64,000 nucleotides of DNA from positions 558,001-622,000 of the forward strand of contig NZ_CABPSC010000001.1 in NCBI RefSeq assembly GCF_902459585.1, given 5' to 3'. The translations under genes were made by a program, and so were the position numbers. Under the pieces are notes generated by a model. The model saw nothing but the letters and a program-made list of their open reading frames with translations, was not told the DNA's origin and searched no databases. This DNA comes from Pandoraea nosoerga. Its GTDB lineage: Bacteria; Pseudomonadota; Gammaproteobacteria; Burkholderiales; Burkholderiaceae. Positions 33,706 to 42,907 of the stretch are shown piece by piece. Position 1 is the first letter of the stretch. Every line of letters begins with the position of its first letter.

Positions 33706-35346
33706 TCAGTCCAGCGACACCCCGGCGAAGCTGTTGCGGCTGAACGGACTCAGCTTGAAGCCCTGCACGTTCTTGGCCATCGGCTTGTATTGCGTGGAGT
33801 GTGCGATGGGCGAGAACGGCAGTTGCTGGGCGAAGATTTCCTGCGCCTGCGTGTAGAGCTTCGTGCGTGCGGCCACGTCCGTGGTCTGGCGCGCCTGCTT
33901 GATGAGGTCGTCGAACGGCTTGTAGCACCACTTCGAGAAGTTGTTGCCGTTGATCGAATCGCAGCCGAGCAGCACGCCGAGCCAGTTGTCGGGGTCGCCG
34001 TTGTCGCCCGTCCAGCCAATGAGCAGCGCGTCGTGCTCGCCGGCCTTCGCACGCTTGATGTACTCGCCCCACTCATAGGTGACGATGTTGGCCTTCACGC
34101 CGATCTTGGCCCAGTCGGCCTGGATCATCTCGGCCATGAGCTTGCCGTTGGGGTTGTACGGACGTTGCACCGGCATGGCCCACAGCGTCAGTTCGACGTT
34201 CTTCACCCCGGCCTTCTCGAGCAGCGCCCTGGCCTTTTCCGGGTCATAGCCGGCCGCCTTGATGTTCTTGTCGTAGGACCACTGCGTCGGCGGCATCGGC
34301 GCGCCGTTCGACAGTTGTCCCGCCGAGCCGTAGACCGATTCGAGGATGGCCTTCTTGTTGATCGCCATGTCGAGCGCCTGGCGCACTTCCAGACGATCGA
34401 GCGGCTTTTTCTGCACGTTGTACGCCACGTAGCCGAGGTTGAAGCCGACCTGATCGGGCATCTTGAGCTTCGATGCACCGCCCTGCGCCTTGATCTCGGC
34501 CTTGAGCGCGTCGACGTCCGCCGGACGCGGATAGGTCGCGACCTGGCATTCGCCGCGCCTGAGCTTCTGGATGCGGACGTTCGCGTCGGTCGTGATCGCG
34601 AAGATCAGCTTGCCGACCTTGGGCGGCAGTTGCGTGTTCCAGTACTCCTTGTTGCCGTCCAGGCGCAGCGTGGCGTCCTTCGTGTAGCTGCGGAAGATGA
34701 AGGGACCCGTGCCAACCGGCTTGAGCGCGATGTCGCGCGGATTGTTCGCCGCGAGCAGCTTGTCCGCGTATTCCTTCGACAGGATCGACGCGAACGACAT
34801 GGCCAGGTTCTGGATGAGCGGTGCGTCGACCTTCTTGAGCACGAAGCGCACCGTGTACGGATCGACGATCTCGATGCGGTCGATGTCAGCCTGCAGGCCC
34901 ATGTCGACGAAGTACGGGAATTCGGCCGGATAGGCCTTGCGGAACGGCATTTCGCGATCGCCCATGCGATCGAAGGTGAACTTCACGTCCTCGGCGTTGA
35001 AGTCGCGCGTCGGCTTGAAGTATTCGGTGGTGTGGAACTTCACGCCCTTGCGCAGGTAGAACGTGTAGACCTTGCTGTCGGGCGAGATCTCCCACTTCTC
35101 CGCCAGCGAGGGCATCACGCCCGTCTCGCCCGGGACGAAGGCAATGAGACGGTTGTAGATGGCGTCGGCCGGATCGAAGTCCGTGCCAGTAGTCAATTGT
35201 CCCGGATCGAAACCGGCCGGGCTGCCCTCGGAGCAGTACACGAGGGTCTTGTTGGGGAGCTCGACGGCTACGGCGGGCGGGATCACCGCCGCGCCGGTCA
35301 GCAGGGTTGCAGCCAAAAGCAAACGCAGGGTGTGGGTTCGTTTCAT
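33706..35346 (-). CDS. dppA: Dipeptide ABC transporter, substrate-binding protein DppA
   Basis: Encodes 546 residues. The signal peptide (MKRTHTLRLLLAATLLTGAA, cleaved near AVAVE) leads to a family 5 solute-binding protein. TLVYCSEGSPAGFDPGQLTTGTDFD is the typical DppA opening, with a CDSINGNNFSKWCYKPFDDL block near the C-terminus. Cys pairs in these blocks match the conserved disulfides. It is the first gene of dppABCDF-traB; GGAG precedes the ATG by 5 bases. Confidence 0.94.
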   Translation of the reverse strand: MKRTHTLRLLLAATLLTGAAVIPPAVAVELPNKTLVYCSEGSPAGFDPGQLTTGTDFDPADAIYNRLIAFVPGETGVMPSLAEKWEISPDSKVYTFYLRKGVKFHTTEYFKPTRDFNAEDVKFTFDRMGDREMPFRKAYPAEFPYFVDMGLQADIDRIEIVDPYTVRFVLKKVDAPLIQNLAMSFASILSKEYADKLLAANNPRDIALKPVGTGPFIFRSYTKDATLRLDGNKEYWNTQLPPKVGKLIFAITTDANVRIQKLRRGECQVATYPRPADVDALKAEIKAQGGASKLKMPDQVGFNLGYVAYNVQKKPLDRLEVRQALDMAINKKAILESVYGSAGQLSNGAPMPPTQWSYDKNIKAAGYDPEKARALLEKAGVKNVELTLWAMPVQRPYNPNGKLMAEMIQADWAKIGVKANIVTYEWGEYIKRAKAGEHDALLIGWTGDNGDPDNWLGVLLGCDSINGNNFSKWCYKPFDDLIKQARQTTDVAARTKLYTQAQEIFAQQLPFSPIAHSTQYKPMAKNVQGFKLSPFSRNSFAGVSLD

Positions 35347-35552
35347 AGGCTCCTCGGGATCTTGTGTGACGCCCGGCAACGGTCCGTCGCCGAGCCCACG
35401 GGGGATATTACTGAAGCTTACCCGGCGCAACAACACGCCAAATCCCTAGCAATCCGCGTATTTGTGGCGTTTTTGATTAGGAAACCACTTAATTTTTATC
35501 AGGATTGACTTCCGAACCACCCTATCGTTGGCAAACGATTGCGCGGCGCCCC

Positions 35553-36383
35553 TCAGAGGCCGAGACGCTGCCACATGGCCTTGGTGGCCGAGGCCGCATT
35601 GAGCGTATAAAAATGCAGACCGGGCGCGCCGCCGGCGAGCAGGCGTTCGCACAATGCGCTCACCACGTCCAGACCGAACGCGCGGATCGATTCGCGGTCG
35701 TCGCCGAACCCTTCCAGACGCTTGGCAATCCAGCGCGGCACTTCGGCGCCGCACATCTCCGAAAAACGCATCATCTGCGAGTAGTTCGTGATCGGCATGA
35801 TGCCCGGCACGATCGGCACGTTCACGCCGAGGCGGCTGGCGTCGTCCACGAAGCGGAAATAGGCGTCGGCGTTGAAGAAATATTGCGTGATCGCGGCGTT
35901 CGCGCCGGCCTTGACCTTGTTGGCGAAGTGCTCGAGATCCAGGCGCGGTGATTTCGCCTGCGGATGGTATTCCGGATAGGCCGCCACTTCGATGTGGAAC
36001 CAGTCGCCCGTCTCGGCGCGAATGAACTCGACGAGCTCCGACGCGTAGCGGAATTCGCCGATCTCGCCCATGCCCGAGGGCAGATCGCCGCGCAGCGCGA
36101 CGATGTGGCGGATGCCGTGCTGCTGGTACGTCGAGAGAATTGCGCGGATGTTCTCGCGCGTCGAGCCCACGCACGACAGATGCGGGGCGGCCTCCACGCC
36201 TTCGCGCTGGATCTCGACGACCGTATCGAGCGTGCCCTGCTGGGTAGAGCCGCCCGCACCGAACGTCACCGAGACGAACTTCGGGCCGAGCGGGAATAGT
36301 TGCTGGCGCGTGGCGCGCAGCTTCTGCGCGCCTTCGGCGGTCTTGGGCGGGAAGAATTCGAAACTGAAGGAAGGTTGCGTCAT
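35553..36383 (-). CDS. metF: 5,10-methylenetetrahydrofolate reductase
   Basis: Encodes 276 residues, the size of bacterial MetF without a regulatory domain. SFEFFPPKTAEGAQKL at the start carries the catalytic Glu, followed by VSVTFGAGGST, HIVALRGDLP and AGANAAITQYFFNADAYFRFVDD, all FAD/folate-site blocks. It makes 5-methyl-THF for methionine synthesis. It is the last gene of the ahcY-holin-tlyA-metF run, 25 bases after tlyA, so the SAH riboswitch may reach it. Confidence 0.95.
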   Translation of the reverse strand: MTQPSFSFEFFPPKTAEGAQKLRATRQQLFPLGPKFVSVTFGAGGSTQQGTLDTVVEIQREGVEAAPHLSCVGSTRENIRAILSTYQQHGIRHIVALRGDLPSGMGEIGEFRYASELVEFIRAETGDWFHIEVAAYPEYHPQAKSPRLDLEHFANKVKAGANAAITQYFFNADAYFRFVDDASRLGVNVPIVPGIMPITNYSQMMRFSEMCGAEVPRWIAKRLEGFGDDRESIRAFGLDVVSALCERLLAGGAPGLHFYTLNAASATKAMWQRLGL

Positions 36384-36408
36384 GATCGTTGTCTTTTCTG
36401 GGGAGCGT

Positions 36409-37239
36409 TCATGCCGCATGCCTGGCATGCACGAAGAACTCCCGGTTGCCGTCGCCGCCGGCAATGGGGCTGTCGAGCCATGCGGCCACCGTCAGCCCCA
36501 AGCCCTCGCAGGCGGCGCGGATCCTTGTCTCCACTTGCGCATATTGCGCGGCGTCGCGCACGAGGCCACCGCGGCCGATGTGCTCGCGTCCCACTTCGAA
36601 CTGCGGCTTGACCAGCATCAGCAGATCGCCGTTCGCCGCCAGCAGCGGCACCAGCGCAGGCAGCACCAGCGTGAGCGAGATGAACGACACGTCGCCCACG
36701 ATCAGGTCGAAGCCGCTCGCCGGCACACGCGCGATCGCCGGCGGCGTTTCGCCGGCGGCCGACGCGAGCGCCGCCAGCCGTTCGTCGAGCATCTCGCGCG
36801 ACAGATGCCGCGCATTGACGCCTTCGAGCGACACGAGCCGCGCCTCGCCGGCCAGCCGCTGGTGCAACTGCCCATGGCCGACGTCGACCCCGAGGACCTG
36901 CGCCGCACCGCCCTGTAGCAGGCAGTCGGCGAAGCCGCCGGTCGACAGTCCCACGTCGAGCGCCACGCGCCCGGCGACGCCGAGGCCCGTCCGGGCCAAC
37001 GCCCCGGCCAGCTTCAGCCCGCCGCGCGAGACGTAGCGATCCTCGCCGGGCCGTCCGTCGGCCGCCGCACGCACTTCGATGCCCTCGTCGTCCGCCACGA
37101 TCTGGCTGGCCTTCTTGAGCGCCGTGTCGGTGCCGGCGTAATACACGCGTCCGGCATCGATCAGACGTTGCGCGGCGGTGCGTGAAGCGGCCAGTCCTCT
37201 CGAGACGAGCGCCTGATCGGCACGAAGAGCTTGCGACAT
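36409..37239 (-). CDS. tlyA: TlyA-family 2'-O-ribose RNA methyltransferase
   Basis: Encodes 276 residues. Residues about 4-65 form an S4 RNA-binding domain (RADQALVSRGLAASRTAAQRLIDAGRV). The rest is an FtsJ-like SAM domain with ALDVGLSTGGFADCLLQGG and later DLIVGDVSFISLTLVLP and LVKPQFEVGRE. Mycobacterial TlyA methylates 16S and 23S rRNA; older annotation as haemolysin is doubtful. As a SAM consumer that produces SAH it fits the ahcY operon. Confidence 0.9.
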   Translation of the reverse strand: MSQALRADQALVSRGLAASRTAAQRLIDAGRVYYAGTDTALKKASQIVADDEGIEVRAAADGRPGEDRYVSRGGLKLAGALARTGLGVAGRVALDVGLSTGGFADCLLQGGAAQVLGVDVGHGQLHQRLAGEARLVSLEGVNARHLSREMLDERLAALASAAGETPPAIARVPASGFDLIVGDVSFISLTLVLPALVPLLAANGDLLMLVKPQFEVGREHIGRGGLVRDAAQYAQVETRIRAACEGLGLTVAAWLDSPIAGGDGNREFFVHARHAA

Positions 37240-37295
37240 GACGACGGAATTCCTGCGAAAAGCGCTCGACGATGGGGCGTGGACGCGCGTCGAAA

Positions 37296-37652
37296 TTACA
37301 CGTTGGTCGCGCGCTCGCCGAAGACCAGCGCCGACAGAATCCAGGAAATCAGGCTGTACAGGAGCGAGCCGAACAGCGCCGCCCAGAAGCCCGAGACTTC
37401 AAAACCCTTCACGACATGCGAAGCCAGCCAGAACAGCAAGGCGTTGATCACGAAGATGAACAGACCGAGCGTGAGCACCGTGACCGGCAGCGTGAGCACG
37501 ACGAGCAGCGGGCGAAGAAACGCGTTGATCAGGCCAAGCACGATCGCGACGATCAGCGCCGTCCCAATGCCCTTGAGCTGAACGCCGGACACGATATACG
37601 GCAAGACGAGAAGCGCAATGGCGTTGATGAGCCAAATCAGCAGCAGACGCAT
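37296..37652 (-). CDS. Small four-helix membrane protein, phage-holin family (PF04020-like)
   Basis: Encodes 118 residues with four hydrophobic segments: LLLIWLINAIALLVLPYI, then GTALIVAIVLGLINAFLRPLL, VTVLTLGLFIFVINALLFWLA and FWAALFGSLLYSLISWILS. This matches the 'mycobacterial 4 TMS phage holin' family found in many bacteria. In betaproteobacteria it often sits beside ahcY and metF, and there is no phage context here. Function unknown. The ATG at 37652 places the first helix at the N-terminus. Confidence 0.8.
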   Translation of the reverse strand: MRLLLIWLINAIALLVLPYIVSGVQLKGIGTALIVAIVLGLINAFLRPLLVVLTLPVTVLTLGLFIFVINALLFWLASHVVKGFEVSGFWAALFGSLLYSLISWILSALVFGERATNV

Positions 37653-37876
37653 GGCAAGCTCCGATGAACGAGCCGGTGCGGGACCAAAGTCCCGGCACCG
37701 GCGGTAAGAAAGACTTCCGCGGCACGCGCGGCACGCCGGGCACTCCAATGCGCGCGGCGGCAACCTGCGACGTCGCGCGCGACCCTGCTGTCATGCCGCC
37801 CTGCCGCCACCACGCTGCGGCCCCTGCCGACGCCGCGCACCGCTGCGTGCGACGTCCCGGCCGGCAGCGGCGGCGA

Positions 37877-39292
37877 TCAGTAGCGATAGTGCGCCGGCTT
37901 GAACGGACCGTTCTTGTCGACGCTGATGTACTTCGCCTGCTCGTCGGTCAGCACGGTCAGCTCGGCGCCGATGCGGCCCAGGTGCAGCCGCGCGACCTTC
38001 TCGTCCAGGTGCTTCGGCAGCACATACACGCTGTTCTTGTACTTGGCGCCGTGCACGAACAGCTCGATCTGCGCGAGCGTCTGGTTGGTGAACGAGTTGC
38101 TCATCACGAACGACGGGTGGCCCGTGGCGCAGCCCAGGTTCACGAGGCGGCCCTCGGCGAGCAGGATGATGCGCTTGCCGTCCGGGAAGATGATGTGATC
38201 GACCTGCGGCTTGATGTTCTCCCACTGGTATTTGCGGGTCGACGCCACGTTGATTTCCGAGTCGAAGTGGCCGATGTTGCACACGATCGCCTGATGCTTC
38301 ATCGCGAGCATGTGGTCGTGATCGATCACGTGGTAGTTGCCCGTGGCGGTCACGAAGATGTCGGCCTTGTCGGCGGCGTACTCCATGGTCACCACGCGAT
38401 AGCCTTCCATGGCGGCCTGCAGCGCGCAGATCGGATCGATTTCCGTGACCCACACCGTGGCGCCCAGACCGCGCAGGCTCTGCGCGCAGCCCTTGCCCAC
38501 GTCACCGTAGCCGGCCACCACCGCGATCTTGCCGGCAATCATCACGTCCGTGGCGCGCTTGATGCCGTCGACGAGCGACTCGCGGCAGCCGTACAGGTTG
38601 TCGAACTTCGACTTGGTGACCGAGTCGTTCACGTTGATGGCCGGGAACGGCAGCGTGCCGTCCTTCTCCATCTGGTACAGACGATGCACGCCGGTGGTGG
38701 TCTCTTCGGTCACGCCCTTGATCTGCGACAGGCGCTTGCTGTACCACTGCGGGTCGACTTCGAGGTGGCGCTTGATCGACGCGTACAGCGCCACCTCTTC
38801 CTCGTTGGTCGGGTTGGCCACGACCGAGATGTCCTTCTCGGCCTTGCTGCCCAGGATCAGCAGCAGCGTGGCGTCGCCGCCGTCGTCGAGAATCATGTTG
38901 GCGAACTGGCCGTTCGGCCACTCGAAGATGCGATGGCTGTATTCCCAGTATTCGTCGAGCGATTCGCCCTTGAAGGCGAACACCGGAATGCCGGCCGCGG
39001 CGATGGCGGCCGCGGCGTGATCCTGCGTCGAGAAGATGTTGCACGACGCCCAGCGCACTTCGGCGCCCAGCGCCACGAGCGTCTCGATGAGCACGCCGGT
39101 CTGGATGGTCATGTGCAGCGAACCGGCAATGCGCGCGCCCTTGAGCGGCTGGCTCGCCTTGAACTCCTCGCGTGTGGCCATCAGGCCGGGCATTTCGCTC
39201 TCGGCGATGGTGAGCTCTTTACGGCCCCAGGCGGCGAGATGGATATCGGCTACGTGGAAATCGGAGAATTTCGAATCGACTACGGCGTTCAT
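37877..39292 (-). CDS. ahcY: S-adenosylhomocysteine hydrolase
   Basis: Encodes 471 residues. It splits SAH into adenosine and homocysteine, relieving product inhibition of methyltransferases. [20 protein letters not shown], the NAD-binding [18 protein letters not shown] and [15 protein letters not shown] are diagnostic. The C-terminal FKPAHYRY ending is complete and typical. The ATG at 39292 is preferred over a GTG one codon upstream because AAAGGAGG sits 4 bases before it. A SAH riboswitch lies in the leader. Confidence 0.97.
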   Translation of the reverse strand: MNAVVDSKFSDFHVADIHLAAWGRKELTIAESEMPGLMATREEFKASQPLKGARIAGSLHMTIQTGVLIETLVALGAEVRWASCNIFSTQDHAAAAIAAAGIPVFAFKGESLDEYWEYSHRIFEWPNGQFANMILDDGGDATLLLILGSKAEKDISVVANPTNEEEVALYASIKRHLEVDPQWYSKRLSQIKGVTEETTTGVHRLYQMEKDGTLPFPAINVNDSVTKSKFDNLYGCRESLVDGIKRATDVMIAGKIAVVAGYGDVGKGCAQSLRGLGATVWVTEIDPICALQAAMEGYRVVTMEYAADKADIFVTATGNYHVIDHDHMLAMKHQAIVCNIGHFDSEINVASTRKYQWENIKPQVDHIIFPDGKRIILLAEGRLVNLGCATGHPSFVMSNSFTNQTLAQIELFVHGAKYKNSVYVLPKHLDEKVARLHLGRIGAELTVLTDEQAKYISVDKNGPFKPAHYRY

Positions 39293-39326
39293 CACGCCTC
39301 CTTTCTCTAAAGTCTAGATAGTTGGG

Positions 39327-39449
39327 ACGTGAGCGCCGTTCTTGCAGCCCACGCGCCAGACTACCCGGGGTGAACCGGCGGCCGGCGGGGCCAATGGGAA
39401 GGATCTTGAGCCTGGCAGCACTTCGGCTGTCGCAACGCTCCTCAAGACC
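39327..39449 (-). ncRNA. SAH riboswitch in the ahcY leader
   Basis: Read on the minus strand the leader has GAGGAGCGTTGCGAC (from 39445), a hairpin GACAGCCGAAGTGCTGCC, and GCCAGGCTCAAG, ending in AACGGCGCTCACGT (39327-39340). These are the conserved core blocks of the SAH riboswitch class. GGTCTTGAG and CTCAAGATC form a 9-bp P1 helix. GAGCG near the 5' end can pair with CGCTC near the 3' end as the known pseudoknot. The class turns on ahcY when SAH accumulates. The ahcY ribosome site (39297-39301) is about 30 bases downstream. Confidence 0.93.
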
Positions 39450-39512
39450 CCGGCATTGTAGCAAAAGTGATGCGCGGTGTCGGCGCAGGGGCGACGCGCG
39501 AAGGGTTATTCT

Positions 39513-40196
39513 TCAGAACGGCAGATGGGTGAGCAGCGGCGCGGCGAACACCATGAGAATGCCGTTGATCATCATGACGAGGCTGGCCACCACGCCCTCC
39601 TCGCTGCCGATCTGGCGCGCCTTGGCGGTGCCGAAACCGTGCGCCCCGGCGCCGAACGGCGCGCCGCGCGCCATGCGCGTGCGTAACGGCAGCCAGGACA
39701 GCAGCGCCTCGCCGAGCAACATGCCGACGAAGCCCGTGATGATGACGAACAGCCCCACCAGATCGCGCGAGCCGCCAACCTTGTCCGACACGGCCAGCGC
39801 GAACGGCGTCGAAATCGAACGCGCGAGCAGGCTGCGCGCCATCTCGGGCGGTAGCTCGAACAGGCGCGCGAGCAGGTACGAACTGCCGACGGCCACGATC
39901 ATCGCCACGAGCACCCCGACGCTCAGCGCAAAGGCATGACGGCGGATGATGTCGCGATGCTCGTAGATCGGCACGGCGAACGCGATCGTCGTAGGCCCGA
40001 GCAGCCACACGAGCCAGCGCGAATCGGAAATGTAGGTCGCGTAGGAGATGTCGCCGCCCACCATCACCGCGATGAGCAGCAACGGCGCGAGGATCGCCGG
40101 ACCGAGCCAGACCTTGCCGAAGCGCGCATGGAGGCGCTTCGACACGTAATAGAACACGACCGTGAGAACGAGCAGCAGGAGCGCCGTATGATTCAT
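39513..40196 (-). CDS. lrgB: LrgB/CidB family membrane protein
   Basis: Encodes 227 residues with several hydrophobic helices. Signature blocks are LGPTTIAFAVPIYEHRDIIRRH, SISTPFALAVSDKVGG and AHGFGTAKARQIGSEEG, all typical of LrgB/CidB. These proteins act with LrgA/CidA in murein hydrolase control or export of small metabolites such as pyruvate. It follows lrgA after 84 bases on the same strand. Confidence 0.9.
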   Translation of the reverse strand: MNHTALLLLVLTVVFYYVSKRLHARFGKVWLGPAILAPLLLIAVMVGGDISYATYISDSRWLVWLLGPTTIAFAVPIYEHRDIIRRHAFALSVGVLVAMIVAVGSSYLLARLFELPPEMARSLLARSISTPFALAVSDKVGGSRDLVGLFVIITGFVGMLLGEALLSWLPLRTRMARGAPFGAGAHGFGTAKARQIGSEEGVVASLVMMINGILMVFAAPLLTHLPF

Positions 40197-40280
40197 GGCA
40201 ATACCCGACAGGCGTTAGAAGCGGACAAGGCGAAGAGCGCGGACGAAACCGCGCAGACGGCGGCCAGTGCGCCCGGCAGC

Positions 40281-40730
40281 TCAGCGCGCCTGGTGGGCGC
40301 GGCGCGACGGCACGCGAACGAGGGCGCGCTTGAAGCGCCGCTCGGCGCGGCATGCGAGGTCCACGGCCAGCGCCGTCGAGACCATCACGAGCACGGTGCC
40401 CACGCCGATCACGGCGAGCAGCTGCAGACCCTCGTGGCGCAGCAAGTCCGTGTATTGCATGACGGCGGCGACCATCGGCACGAAGAACAGAATCATTTCG
40501 GCGAGGAACCAGTCGGCGCCGCGCTTGATCTTCTCCGTTTTGAGCACGCCGCTCATGAGCAGCGCGACCACTGCAAGCAGCCCCAGTACCCCGCCCGGCA
40601 GCGGCAAATGAAAATGACGCGATGCAGCATCGGCCACGAGATAGATGCCCGTGAGCAGCGCGATTTGCCACACCACGTCCACAACGCGCTTGCTGCGGCT
40701 ATACAGACGGCTGGCGATCATCTTGGTCAT
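40281..40730 (-). CDS. lrgA: CidA/LrgA family holin-like protein
   Basis: Encodes 149 residues with four membrane helices. LPLPGGVLGLLAVVALLMSGVLK and WFLAEMILFFVPMVAAVMQY are the conserved LrgA/CidA core. It is the partner of LrgB. A longish polar C-terminal tail (RRFKRALVRVPSRRAHQAR) is present. It is transcribed away from a LysR gene, the arrangement seen for CidR-controlled cidAB in other bacteria. Confidence 0.88.
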   Translation of the reverse strand: MTKMIASRLYSRSKRVVDVVWQIALLTGIYLVADAASRHFHLPLPGGVLGLLAVVALLMSGVLKTEKIKRGADWFLAEMILFFVPMVAAVMQYTDLLRHEGLQLLAVIGVGTVLVMVSTALAVDLACRAERRFKRALVRVPSRRAHQAR

Positions 40731-40828
40731 GGCGGACTCCCGAGGGTTTGGCGTCGATAGGCATCGACATGAAGGCCAGTATAGGAAGCACCGCAACATA
40801 AATAAAATGAATTAGTATTATCAAATCA

Positions 40829-40843
40829 ATTCCAAAGCGGAAT
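40829..40843. promoter_or_regulatory. Inverted repeat in the AT-rich lrgA/lysR intergenic region
   Basis: ATTCC-AAAGC-GGAAT is a perfect 5-bp inverted repeat in the middle of an AT-rich 65-bp patch (40795-40862) between the divergent lrgA and LysR genes. It contains a T-N11-A core, as LysR sites do. The patch is the obvious promoter region for both genes. Confidence 0.5.
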
Positions 40844-40938
40844 AATTTAAGTATTAACCCTAATCGTGCATGCGAACCCCTTACGGGACGGGGCTTTGCG
40901 ACAAATTGCACCAAATCGGGGCAAACGAAGGAACCAAC

Positions 40939-41883
40939 ATGGAACTGCGCGCGTTGCGAGGATTTGTGGAAGTCGTGCGACAGCAGAGCTTCACGGCAGC
41001 CGCCGAAGCGTTGTTCGTCACGCAGCCGACGGTGAGCAAGATGGTCAAGGCGCTCGAGGACGAGCTCGGCACGCCGCTGATGCTGCGCGAGGAGCGCGGC
41101 ATGGGGCGCCGGCTGCAGTTGACCGATGCCGGACGGGTCGTCTTCGAGCGCGGGCAGGACGTGCTCGCCGCCTACGCCCGGCTGCAGCAGGAACTGGCGG
41201 ACCTGGAGACGGTGGCGCGCGGCGAACTGTCGATCGGCATCCCGCCGCTCGGCGGCGATTTGTTCATTCCCGTGATCGGCGCGTTTCATCAGCACTATCC
41301 CGACATCGAGATGAAGCTGTTCGAGACGGGCTCGCGCGCCATCGAGCAAGCGCTGCTCGCGGGTGACATCGAGCTGGGCGCCGTGCTGTTGCCCGTCGAT
41401 CCCACGGTCCTCGACGTCTTGCCGGTGTGTCACTACCCGCTGCGCCTGATCGCCCCGCGCGGGTCGCGCTGGGAAGGACGTGCGTCGGTGGGTCTCGGCG
41501 AATTGCGCGACGAGCCGTTCGTCTTCTATGGCGAAGGCTTCGCACTCTCGGAACTGGTGATTGCGGCCTGCCGCCGCACAGGCTTCACGCCGAAGATCGC
41601 GGGACGCTCCAGTCAGTGGGACTTCATCGCGTCGATGGTGGACAACGGCGTGGGCATCGCCTTGCTTCCGGAGCCGTTCTGCGCGCGGCTCGATCCGGGG
41701 CGCTTCGTGATCGCTGACGTGCGCGACCCCGCGATCCCATGGGACCTGGCGATGGCATGGCGGCGCGACTCGTACCTGTCGCACGCGGCGCGTCGCTGGC
41801 TGGCGCTCGCGCGCGACATCCTCGGTCCCGGCGGCGATGGGGAAGCCCAGGCGGCCATTGCCGGAGGCGCGCGTCGCAACTGA
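40939..41883 (+). CDS. LysR-family regulator, probably of lrgAB (CidR-like)
   Basis: Encodes 314 residues. An N-terminal winged helix (ELRALRGFVEVVRQQSFTAAAEALFVTQPTVSKMVKALEDELG) is followed by a type 2 periplasmic-binding-like effector domain (about 90-300) with LSIGIPPLGGDLFIPVIGAFH. The ATG at 40939 has AAGGA 6-10 bases upstream. Divergence from lrgAB and resemblance to CidR/YwbI-type regulators suggest it activates those genes, perhaps in response to acetate or pyruvate; the ligand is inference. Confidence 0.85.
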   Translation: MELRALRGFVEVVRQQSFTAAAEALFVTQPTVSKMVKALEDELGTPLMLREERGMGRRLQLTDAGRVVFERGQDVLAAYARLQQELADLETVARGELSIGIPPLGGDLFIPVIGAFHQHYPDIEMKLFETGSRAIEQALLAGDIELGAVLLPVDPTVLDVLPVCHYPLRLIAPRGSRWEGRASVGLGELRDEPFVFYGEGFALSELVIAACRRTGFTPKIAGRSSQWDFIASMVDNGVGIALLPEPFCARLDPGRFVIADVRDPAIPWDLAMAWRRDSYLSHAARRWLALARDILGPGGDGEAQAAIAGGARRN

Positions 41884-42110
41884 GCACGGCGGCCTCGACG
41901 CAAGTCCCGCGCGAGTGCGGTACTCCCGGGGGCCGGGGCGCCGCGCACGGGCTTGCCCGCGCATGACCGCCCGCGACTGTCCGCCGCTGGTCGCCGCTGT
42001 TCGCGACTGCCGTCGCGCCTCGCGGTGCATCCCCGCCCGGGCGCGGGGATTGCGGTATCCTTGCCGCTGATATTTCCCCCCCGCCGCGCGAGCGCGGCAC
42101 ATCGACATCC

Positions 42111-42884
42111 ATGCGCATCATTACCGCGAATCTGAACGGCGTGCGATCGGCCGCCAAGAAAGGCTTTTTCGAGTGGTTCGGCAATCAGGAAGCCGACATC
42201 CTCTGTGTGCAGGAAATCAAGGCGCAACTGCCCGACATGACGCCGGACTTTCTCAAGCCGCACGACTACCAGGGCTACTTCCATTACGCGCAGAAGAAGG
42301 GCTACAGCGGCGCAGGCGTGTACGTGCGGCGCGAGCCCGACGACATCCTCATCGGCTGGGGCAACGAAGAGTTCGACGCCGAAGGCCGCTACGTGGAAGT
42401 CCGTTACGGCAACCTGTCGGTCATCTCGGTCTACATCCCGTCCGGCTCGAGCGGCGAGGAACGTCAGGCGGCGAAATTCCGCTTCATGGCGGACTTCATG
42501 CCGCACCTGCTCTCGCTCAAGTCGGCGGGCCGCGAGGTGGTGCTGTGTGGCGACGTGAACATCGCGCACAAGGAGATCGACATCAAGAACTGGAAGGGCA
42601 ACCTGAAGAACTCCGGCTTCCTGCCCGAGGAACGCGCGTGGCTCACGCAGTTGTTCGACCAGCACGGCTACGTCGACGTGTTTCGCACGCTCGACGACCG
42701 TCCCGACCAGTACACATGGTGGAGCAACCGCGGACAGGCCTATGCGAAAAACGTCGGCTGGCGCATCGATTACCAGATCGCCACGCCGGGCATCGCGAGC
42801 AAGGCCAGGGCGACGTCGGTCTTTCGCGACATCAAGTTCAGCGACCATGCCCCGCTGACCGTGGATTACGATCACGCGCTGTGA
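42111..42884 (+). CDS. xthA: Exodeoxyribonuclease III
   Basis: Encodes 257 residues, an endonuclease/exonuclease/phosphatase fold enzyme acting on abasic sites and 3' ends in base-excision repair. Visible catalytic blocks are ITANLNGVRSA, the metal-binding Glu35 in CVQEIKAQ, CGDVNIAHKEIDIKNW, and the C-terminal GWRIDYQIATP and FSDHAPLTVDYD. The 227 bases before it hold no other gene. It converges with ampG, 23 bases apart. Confidence 0.94.
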   Translation: MRIITANLNGVRSAAKKGFFEWFGNQEADILCVQEIKAQLPDMTPDFLKPHDYQGYFHYAQKKGYSGAGVYVRREPDDILIGWGNEEFDAEGRYVEVRYGNLSVISVYIPSGSSGEERQAAKFRFMADFMPHLLSLKSAGREVVLCGDVNIAHKEIDIKNWKGNLKNSGFLPEERAWLTQLFDQHGYVDVFRTLDDRPDQYTWWSNRGQAYAKNVGWRIDYQIATPGIASKARATSVFRDIKFSDHAPLTVDYDHAL

Positions 42885-42907
42885 CGGCGCGCTCGCGCGC
42901 CACGCCG

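Noticed and set aside
37296-37652. Prophage remnant, because of the phage-holin family name
   Set aside because: No other phage-like gene is nearby and this family is a common chromosomal neighbour of ahcY/metF.
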